Assembly (NCBI GenBank): GCA_001304425.1
Contig: LJTS01000045.1
Coordinates: 1 to 11,930 of the forward strand
Direction of reading: 5' to 3'
Source of the DNA: Betaproteobacteria bacterium SG8_40
GTDB taxonomy: Bacteria > Pseudomonadota > Gammaproteobacteria > Burkholderiales > Eutrophovitaceae
DNA: 11,930 nt
The notes under the pieces are model-generated. The model ran no database searches and had not been told where the DNA came from. It was given only the letters and a program-made list of their open reading frames with translations. The position numbers and the translations under genes are program-made. Shown piece after piece: positions 6,991-11,930 of the stretch (the stretch's first letter is position 1; each line of letters begins with the position of its first letter).

Positions 6991-8346
6991 ATGAATTGGA
7001 ACGTCCCGTCGTTTCGCGAATCGTTCAACGAATTTGTCTGGCGCGCTCCGGCGCAGCCGCGACCGCAGGTCGAGAAACGCATTGCGCATTTCCTGCGGCT
7101 GGTGATCGTGCTGGCGCGCGATCTCGCGCACGGGCAGCTGACCTTGCGGGCAATGGGACTGGTCTACACGACACTCCTGTCGATCGTGCCATTGCTGGCG
7201 ATCAGTTTTTCGGTGCTCAAGGCCTTCGGTGTCTATAACCAGATCCGGCCGATGCTGTTGAAGTTTCTCGATCCGCTGGGCGACAAGGGCGTGGAGATCA
7301 CCGCGCGCATCATGCAGTTCATCGAGAACATCAATGGCGGGGTTCTCGGTTCGGTTGGTCTGGCGTTGCTTCTGTACACGTCGGTTTCCCTGGTGCAAAA
7401 AGTCGAAGAGTCGAGCAACTACATCTGGCACGTCGACCGCGGCCGCAGTTTTGGCGAGCGCTTCAGTCGTTATCTGTCCGCGCTTCTGGTGGGGCCGTTG
7501 CTGGTGTTCTCCGCCATCGGTATCAGCGCCGCGGTGGCCGGGCTGGACGTCGTTCATGAAGTGTTGCGGCTTGAGCCGATTGGCTGGGTCGCGTATCACG
7601 CTGGGCGCTTGCTGCCTTATTTACTGGTAATCGGAGCCTTTACCTTTGTTTACACGTTTATCCCCAACACCAAGGTGCGGATCGGGCCCGCTCTGGCCGG
7701 AGGGCTGGTGGGTGGCATCGTCTGGCAGACCGCGGCCTGGGGTTTTGCCCGCTTCGCGGCCTCGGCGACCAACTATTCGGCGATCTATTCCAGTTTCGCA
7801 ATCCTGATTCTGTTCATGTTGTGGCTGTATCTGAACTGGTTGATACTGCTGTTCGGTTCCAGTGTCGCGTTCTATACGCAACATCCGGAATATCTGGTGC
7901 AGGTGCCGGGCGAGGTTCGTCTGTCCAATCGCATGCGCGAACACCTGGCGCTGGTGGTCTTGGTGATGATCGGCAGCCGTCATGTGCACGGGGAGCCCCC
8001 CTGGACTACCGCCGGGATTGCGCGCGAACTGCACCTGCCGATGCGTGCGATCGACGAGGCACTACAGCCACTGGAAGCGCGCGGCATACTCACTACCTCG
8101 GGCGGCGAGCCCGCAGGGTGGCTGCCGTTGCGAGATCTGCATGAAGTGAGCGCGAAGGAAGTACTGGACACCGTGCGTGCCGGGGGTGAGGATCAGAACA
8201 TTAACCTGGATCTGTTGCCCGAGGCTGCGCCAGTAAGGGAGTTGCTTCGCCGATTCGATGATGCGGCTGCAACGACACTTCAGGGGGTTTCGGTGAATGA
8301 CCTGGTGGCACAATTGCCGGATCGCAAGCCGGTGGACGAAGCGTAG
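6991..8346 (+). CDS. BrkB/YihY family inner membrane protein with winged-helix-like C-terminus
   Basis: This is an inner membrane protein of the YihY/virulence factor BrkB family. These proteins are sometimes called ribonuclease BN-like from an old mis-assignment, and their transport or envelope role is still unclear. The product is 451 residues. Hydrophobic segments lie at about 56-76, 116-136, 162-185, 206-224, 231-250 and 266-296. Family features include RAMGLVYTTLLSIVPLLA (53-70), NYIWHVDRGRSFGERFSRY (143-161), FIPNTKVR (223-230) and NYSAIYSSFAILILFMLWLY (261-280). After residue about 300 comes a soluble cytoplasmic tail of some 150 residues. Its central part (339-370, TTAGIARELHLPMRAIDEAL and on) looks like a winged helix-turn-helix. 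This tail is absent from short members such as E. coli YihY, though I recall similar tails in other proteobacterial homologues. A GGAG lies about 11 bases before the ATG, and two upstream ATGs are out of frame. Confidence 0.93.
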   Translation: MNWNVPSFRESFNEFVWRAPAQPRPQVEKRIAHFLRLVIVLARDLAHGQLTLRAMGLVYTTLLSIVPLLAISFSVLKAFGVYNQIRPMLLKFLDPLGDKGVEITARIMQFIENINGGVLGSVGLALLLYTSVSLVQKVEESSNYIWHVDRGRSFGERFSRYLSALLVGPLLVFSAIGISAAVAGLDVVHEVLRLEPIGWVAYHAGRLLPYLLVIGAFTFVYTFIPNTKVRIGPALAGGLVGGIVWQTAAWGFARFAASATNYSAIYSSFAILILFMLWLYLNWLILLFGSSVAFYTQHPEYLVQVPGEVRLSNRMREHLALVVLVMIGSRHVHGEPPWTTAGIARELHLPMRAIDEALQPLEARGILTTSGGEPAGWLPLRDLHEVSAKEVLDTVRAGGEDQNINLDLLPEAAPVRELLRRFDDAAATTLQGVSVNDLVAQLPDRKPVDEA

Positions 8347-8521
8347 GCGGAGTGTTGGCGCGCCATGATTATCACCAGGGAGTACTGCCGTTACAGCGAA
8401 AGCCCATCTTGCGAACCCTGACGTCAATGCGGCCGTGCCTTGTGCGGCCGGGGTCCACCCTGTGAAAGTCTGTAGCATGCGCTTGGTCGCTGGCGTTTAT
8501 CCGTCAGTTCTTTTTCACGTA
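8347..8521. other. Spacer between the BrkB/YihY gene and the pentapeptide gene
   Basis: This 175-bp stretch lies before the preferred start of the pentapeptide-repeat gene. It contains a 6-bp stem CGGCCG/CGGCCG with a 9-base loop at 8430-8450, not followed by a T-run. The pentapeptide reading frame stays open upstream to an ATG at 8435, so part of this spacer would be coding if that start were used. No promoter match is convincing. Confidence 0.35.
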
Positions 8522-9598
8522 ATGCGTTTGATGAACATCTGTCTTCGAACTGTGTCTGGGGGTTGCGGTGAGCGCCGCGCCGGCATACCAGTCCTGCTGC
8601 TGGCCTTGGCCGCGATACTGTGCACCCCTTATTCGGCCAGTGCGGTCGGCGTCTGCAACGGCGAATACGATGGTGTCGTGCCGACGAAGGAGAAGCTCGA
8701 CACGGTGCTGGCGGTGCACCGGCAGTGGTCGGGACAGAAATTTTCGGAACAACGCTACGACGACCCGCGCCGCGCCGACCTTTGCGGCGCGATCCTGAAC
8801 AAGGCGGACCTGAACGAGGTTGACCTGAGGGGAAGCAACCTGAGCTGGAGTATCCTGCGCGATGCCCGATTGCGCCGCGCCGACCTGAGCTGGGCGGATC
8901 TGACCGGAGCGATTCTGCACCAGGCGGATTTCAGCAGGGCTGCTTTGATCAGGGCGCATCTGGGCCGCGCGATACTGACACGCGCCATTCTGAACTGGGC
9001 GAACCTGAGTGGCGCGGACTTGAGGGGCGCGCGTTTGGCTGGCGCGCAACTTCGCGGCGCGGATTTGAGCCTGGCCCAGCTGGATAGCGCGGACCTGGAG
9101 CGGGCCGATCTCAGGGGGGCGGACCTGCGGCGGGCGAATTTCGAAGGCGCCAACCTCGCCGGCGTTGACCTGCGCGGGGCCGACCTCAGAGGCGTGTCTT
9201 TCAGGAATGCCAACCTGACCGGGGTCGACTTGAGAGGGGCGGAGCTGACCGAAGTCGATCTGACGGATGCCGACCTGACCGGAATCGATCTGCGTGGCGC
9301 CGATGTACGCGATGTCGACCTCAGGGATGCGCTGCATGGTGCAGGCGCGCTTGACGACGACGGACCGGAAGGCGAGCAATCGGAATCGGTGCCGGTATTG
9401 ACGAACCTTGGCGATGACGGCCAACCTGTCGCTGGGGAGTATGAGCTGGTGCGGCCGGAACGGGCCACGCCCCCGCAAGCGGTTGAGCCCGCGGAACCGG
9501 GCGGGGTGTCGCGGGCAAAGGCGGCGTCCCCGGGCGAGGAACCGGCCGGGCCCATTGAGTATTACCAGCTTGAGCCGCATCGCCGGGACGCGAAGTAG
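8522..9598 (+). CDS. Exported pentapeptide-repeat protein
   Basis: This protein is predicted to fold as a right-handed quadrilateral beta-helix. Its molecular role is unknown. From the chosen start the product is 358 residues. It has a signal peptide with the hydrophobic run IPVLLLALAAIL and a likely cut after SASA (residue 41), then a short lead-in (42-83) with the LDTVLAVHRQW pattern. In many pentapeptide proteins a comparable LxxHxxW stretch precedes the repeats. Then come 37 back-to-back pentapeptides (84-268) of the type A(D/N)LxG/x, enough for about nine coils. The tail (269-358) is acidic, proline-rich and probably disordered. ATGs at 8435, 8477, 8522 and 8531 and a GTG at 8552 are all in frame and none has a good ribosome binding site. 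I prefer 8522 or 8531 because they give a normal-length signal peptide. Cytoplasmic relatives such as MfpA/Qnr mimic DNA, but export argues against that role here. Confidence 0.88.
   Translation: MRLMNICLRTVSGGCGERRAGIPVLLLALAAILCTPYSASAVGVCNGEYDGVVPTKEKLDTVLAVHRQWSGQKFSEQRYDDPRRADLCGAILNKADLNEVDLRGSNLSWSILRDARLRRADLSWADLTGAILHQADFSRAALIRAHLGRAILTRAILNWANLSGADLRGARLAGAQLRGADLSLAQLDSADLERADLRGADLRRANFEGANLAGVDLRGADLRGVSFRNANLTGVDLRGAELTEVDLTDADLTGIDLRGADVRDVDLRDALHGAGALDDDGPEGEQSESVPVLTNLGDDGQPVAGEYELVRPERATPPQAVEPAEPGGVSRAKAASPGEEPAGPIEYYQLEPHRRDAK
8771..9325 (+). repeat. 15-bp-period coding repeat (37 pentapeptide units)
   Basis: This is the DNA of the pentapeptide array. It is a degenerate repeat with a 15-base period built on codons for A-D-L-x-G, for example repeated GCGGACCTG- and GCCGACCTG-like blocks. 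The units are diverged at the third positions, so the array is old rather than a recent expansion. The regular codon pattern leaves long open frames on the opposite strand, which are artefacts. Confidence 0.88.
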
Positions 9599-9687
9599 GT
9601 CAGCGACTCCGGCAGTAGGGTTTTCCCCGGGCGTTCGTCCGGGACCGGCCGCGGTCCGGTCCGCTCGGTGGCTGGGCCTTCGCCCCC
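9599..9687. terminator. Convergent spacer with three small hairpins, possible termination region
   Basis: This spacer separates the convergent pentapeptide and deaD genes. It holds a 7-bp stem at 9626-9643 (CCCGGGC-GTTC-GTCCGGG, one G-T pair), a 6-bp stem at 9642-9657 (GGACCG-GCCG-CGGTCC), and a 4-bp stem at 9674-9685 (GGGC-CTTC-GCCC). No T-run follows any of them in either direction, so these are not canonical intrinsic terminators. A role in ending or protecting both transcripts is an inference from position. Confidence 0.35.
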
Positions 9688-11535
9688 TCAGGTTTGCCGG
9701 TTCGCCTTGCTGATGCGCAACTGTTGACCAGCGACCCACACTTTCTTCAGGTCCTGGAAAATCTCTTTCGGCATGCCTTCAGGCAGTTCGACGAAGCTGT
9801 GATCTTCCCGTATGTCGACATGACCGATGTAACGGCTGTCGAGTTGTGCTTCGTTGGCAATGGCTCCGACGATGTTGGACACCTTGACGCCGTGCCGTTG
9901 CCCGACTTCTATGCGGTAGGATTCCATGCCCGCGGCTTTCGGATGTTGACGCTTGCGTTCGCGGCGCGGCGTGTCCTGTTCCGCACTGTCCGGTCCGGTT
10001 GCCGTGGTTCGCTGAGACCGGGTTATGCTGCTCGCCGGCGCGCCGTCGCCTTCACCGGTTTTCTTTTGCCGCCGCGGCCTGTCCTGTTCCGCGCTGTCCG
10101 GTCTGGTTGTCTCGGTTCGCGGGGACCGGGTTCTGCTGCTCGCCGGCGCGTCGTCCCCTTCACCGGCCTTCTTTTGCCGCCGCGGCGGCGTGGAATCGCC
10201 AAGCAAAGGGGTGTCGCCCTGGGCGATGTAGGCCAGGGCCGCTGCGATGTCGAACGGCGAGGTCTGGCTCATGTGCTGGTATTGCCTGACCATGCCTTTG
10301 AAGGGCTCGAGCGAGGCAGTGAGTTCGTCGTTGCCGAGGATCTCGGTGACGCGGTCCCTGAGTTTCATCAGGCGTTGTTCGTTCACCGCCTGGATGCTGG
10401 GTAATTCCATCGGCTCGATCGTCTGGCGGGTGGCGCGTTCGATGATGCGAAGCATGCGGCGTTCGCGCGGCATCACGAACAGGATCGCCTCGCCGCTGCG
10501 CCCGGCGCGGCCGGTTCGGCCGATGCGGTGTACGTAGGATTCGGTGTCCGTCGGGACGTCGTAGTTGATGACGTGGCTGATTCGCTCGACGTCAAGCCCG
10601 CGTGCGGCGACGTCGGTCGCGACGATGATGTCGAGCATGCCGCGCCGGAGCCGGTTAACCGTGCGCTCGCGCGCTTTCTGGTCGATGTCGCCGCTCAGGG
10701 GAGCGGCCGCGAAGCCGCGTGCTTCAAGCCGGCTTGTGAGATCGGCGGTTTCCTGCCGCGTGCGGACAAAGACCAGCAATGCGTCGAAGGACTCGGCTTC
10801 GAGGATGCGGGTCAGTGCGTCGAGTTTGCTCACACCACCGCTGACCAGCCAGTAACGCTGGCGCGTATTCTCCACGGTGGAGGTCTTGCTGCGGATGGTG
10901 ATCTCGGCCGGTGCTTTCAGATAAGTCTGGGCAATGCGGCGGATTGCTGCGGGCATGGTTGCGGAAAAAAGCGCCACCTGGCGATTCGCCGGGGTGCTTT
11001 CCAGTATTTTTTCGACATCCTCGATGAACCCCATGCGCAGCATCTCGTCGGCTTCATCCAGCACCATGCAACGCAGAGCGTCGAGTTTCAGCGTGCGGCG
11101 TTCGATGTGGTCGATGACGCGGCCGGGTGTGCCGACGATAACGTGCGCGCCGCGGCGCAGAGCCTGCAACTGCGGACGGTAATCCTGACCGCCGTAGATC
11201 GGCAGCACGTGGAAACCTTGCAGATGCGCGGCGTACTTCTGGAATGCTTCAGCGACCTGGATCGCCAGTTCCCGTGTTGGCGCCAGCACCAGCACCTGCG
11301 GAGCGCGTTTGTGCAAGTCGATGCGCGCCAGCAGAGGCAGCGCGAACGCCGCGGTTTTGCCGGTTCCCGTCTGCGCCTGACCGAGTACGTCCTTGCCTTC
11401 CAGCAGCGGCGGGATGGTTTGCGCCTGTATTGGCGAGGGCGCTTCGTAGCCGACATCATCGAGTGCCTTCAGCAACGGTGCCGGAAGGCCCAGATCCTCG
11501 AAAGTGATTTCGGTGGCTGTGTCGGTAGTGGACAT
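9688..11535 (-). CDS. deaD: DEAD-box ATP-dependent RNA helicase, DeaD/CsdA type
   Basis: This is an ATP-dependent RNA helicase that remodels structured RNA. In E. coli the homologue acts in large ribosomal subunit assembly and mRNA unwinding in the cold. The product is 615 residues, close to E. coli DeaD (629). The motifs are all in order: Q-motif (F12, Q37), Walker A AQTGTGKT (54-61), PTREL (86-90), TPGR (136-139), DEAD (160-163), SAT (191-193), ARGLD (311-315) and HRIGRTGR (336-343). A dimerisation-like region follows (about 375-445), then a basic linker with a duplicated block (about 452-523). Last comes the DeaD/DbpA-type RNA-binding domain (539-612, YRIEVGQRHGV, VGAIANEA, SRYIGHVDI). The start is ATG at 11533-11535. 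The frame stays open to 11871, but that extension is proline-rich with no helicase similarity and I treat it as untranslated. The ribosome binding site is weak. Confidence 0.96.
   Translation of the reverse strand: MSTTDTATEITFEDLGLPAPLLKALDDVGYEAPSPIQAQTIPPLLEGKDVLGQAQTGTGKTAAFALPLLARIDLHKRAPQVLVLAPTRELAIQVAEAFQKYAAHLQGFHVLPIYGGQDYRPQLQALRRGAHVIVGTPGRVIDHIERRTLKLDALRCMVLDEADEMLRMGFIEDVEKILESTPANRQVALFSATMPAAIRRIAQTYLKAPAEITIRSKTSTVENTRQRYWLVSGGVSKLDALTRILEAESFDALLVFVRTRQETADLTSRLEARGFAAAPLSGDIDQKARERTVNRLRRGMLDIIVATDVAARGLDVERISHVINYDVPTDTESYVHRIGRTGRAGRSGEAILFVMPRERRMLRIIERATRQTIEPMELPSIQAVNEQRLMKLRDRVTEILGNDELTASLEPFKGMVRQYQHMSQTSPFDIAAALAYIAQGDTPLLGDSTPPRRQKKAGEGDDAPASSRTRSPRTETTRPDSAEQDRPRRQKKTGEGDGAPASSITRSQRTTATGPDSAEQDTPRRERKRQHPKAAGMESYRIEVGQRHGVKVSNIVGAIANEAQLDSRYIGHVDIREDHSFVELPEGMPKEIFQDLKKVWVAGQQLRISKANRQT
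9965..10180 (-). repeat. 108-bp tandem duplication inside deaD (two copies)
   Basis: Two adjacent 108-bp units, 9965-10072 and 10073-10180, encode two 36-residue copies of a basic linker block (PRRQKK, GEGD, APASS, then PDSAEQD). By my hand alignment they differ at about 13 positions (about 88% identical). The start of the block (PRR) appears a third time just after the second copy in the protein, as PRRERK. The duplication is in frame and lies in a disordered region between the helicase core and the RNA-binding domain. Confidence 0.9.
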
Positions 11536-11771
11536 TGAAATGTGCGGTAGCCTGTTCGTGATTATTCGTCGGCCGCATGCTACGCGCATTGACGCTGGAC
11601 GGGGGCGCCGGGAGCCAACTTTATTCGTAATTTGCGGGCTTTGAGCCGTATTTTGCGCAGCTGCCGAGCCGTTGCCGCCGATTTCCCGTGTCTGAAGGGT
11701 GTCGCCCAGGGGCGTTGTCCGGTGAGGGTATGCAACGAGGGGCGGTGTGCAATGGAACAGAGGCGGGAAGA
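11536..11771. promoter_or_regulatory. Divergent promoter region between deaD and the right-edge gene
   Basis: This 236-bp spacer should contain the promoters for deaD (minus) and the right-edge gene (plus). It includes an AT-richer patch (about 11617-11655) within otherwise GC-rich sequence. I could not pick reliable -35/-10 boxes on either strand. If the deaD promoter lies in the AT-rich patch, its leader would be on the order of 100 bases, which would fit a leader-regulated cold-shock type gene, but this is inference. Confidence 0.35.
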
Positions 11772-11930
11772 TTGAAGGAAACCGGAACGACGGGAAATGA
11801 TGCAATCGGGCCGCTGTTGACGTTGGAGGTTCATGATGTCTTGCGTGCGGCGGCCCGGGACGGGGCAGCATCCGTCGAGTGTTCGCTGGACCTCGACCGC
11901 ACGACGACGACGGTCGTTGTCGATGAAACG
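11772..11930 (+). CDS. 5' end of an unidentified gene, possibly a SAM-dependent methyltransferase (cut by window edge)
   Basis: A plus-strand frame is open from at least 11730 to the right edge. The best start is TTG at 11772, preceded by GAGGCGGGAAG at a workable distance. An in-frame ATG at 11730 and a GTG at 11745 are alternatives with poorer spacing. The visible product is 53 residues from the TTG and includes LTLEVHDVLRAAARDG and VECSLDLDRTTTTVVVDE. The second stretch resembles, from memory, the start of a class I SAM-dependent methyltransferase family in gammaproteobacteria (S-L-D-L-x-R-T then alternating valines), but the catalytic domain lies outside the window. It is divergent from deaD. 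Confidence 0.5.
   Translation, partial: MKETGTTGNDAIGPLLTLEVHDVLRAAARDGAASVECSLDLDRTTTTVVVDET

Noticed and set aside
8771..9325. Regularly repeated DNA that could suggest a CRISPR or satellite array
   Set aside because: The period is 15 bases, in frame, and encodes pentapeptide repeats. There are no constant repeats separated by unique spacers.
8504..9739. Long open frames on the minus strand (411 and 266 codons) opposite the pentapeptide gene
   Set aside because: The 15-base repeat with codons such as GCG GAC CTG gives no stops on the opposite strand. The translations are low-complexity echoes of the repeat and lack any family feature.
11536..11871. N-terminal extension of the DEAD-box helicase by 112 residues
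   Set aside because: The extension is proline- and arginine-rich without helicase similarity, runs into the region of the divergent gene, and the normal DeaD N-terminus begins at the ATG at 11535.

Overview
The window reads as a GC-rich chromosomal segment of a Gram-negative bacterium, most likely an environmental gammaproteobacterium. This is inferred from the E. coli-like layout of the DeaD helicase, an outer-membrane type lipoprotein signal, a TRAP transporter and a BrkB/YihY protein. No species can be named from sequence alone. Apart from one possible small gene (3353-3688) and the two window edges, every gene is assigned to a family, and there is no phage, transposon, CRISPR array, rRNA or tRNA that I can see.

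Layout. Positions 1-2840 (minus strand) hold a complete TRAP uptake operon in the order dctP, dctQ, dctM, with dctM running off the left edge. Positions 2841-3352 are a structured non-coding stretch between divergent genes. On the plus strand, 3353-3688 is a small unrecognised gene with a good ribosome binding site, followed by a YkgJ-type cysteine-cluster protein (3749-4057). On the minus strand, 4109-6677 carries two tandem paralogues with an LssY C-terminal-like domain. The upstream one is a predicted lipoprotein and the downstream one has an ordinary Sec signal. A 313-bp divergent spacer holding a perfect 7+7 bp inverted repeat separates them from a plus-strand BrkB/YihY inner membrane protein with a winged-helix-like tail (6991-8346).

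Next comes an exported protein built from 37 uninterrupted pentapeptide repeats (about 8522-9598, plus). It converges on a DEAD-box RNA helicase of the DeaD/CsdA type (9688-11535, minus) whose linker carries a 108-bp in-frame tandem duplication. At the right edge, divergent from deaD, is the 5' end of a plus-strand gene that may be a SAM-dependent methyltransferase.

How the genes work together. The TRAP genes clearly act as one transporter, and the two LssY-like genes are probably co-transcribed. The rest look like separate housekeeping or envelope functions. The least understood parts are the LssY-like envelope pair and the exported pentapeptide solenoid. I do not see strong evidence for a new multi-gene defence or mobile system.
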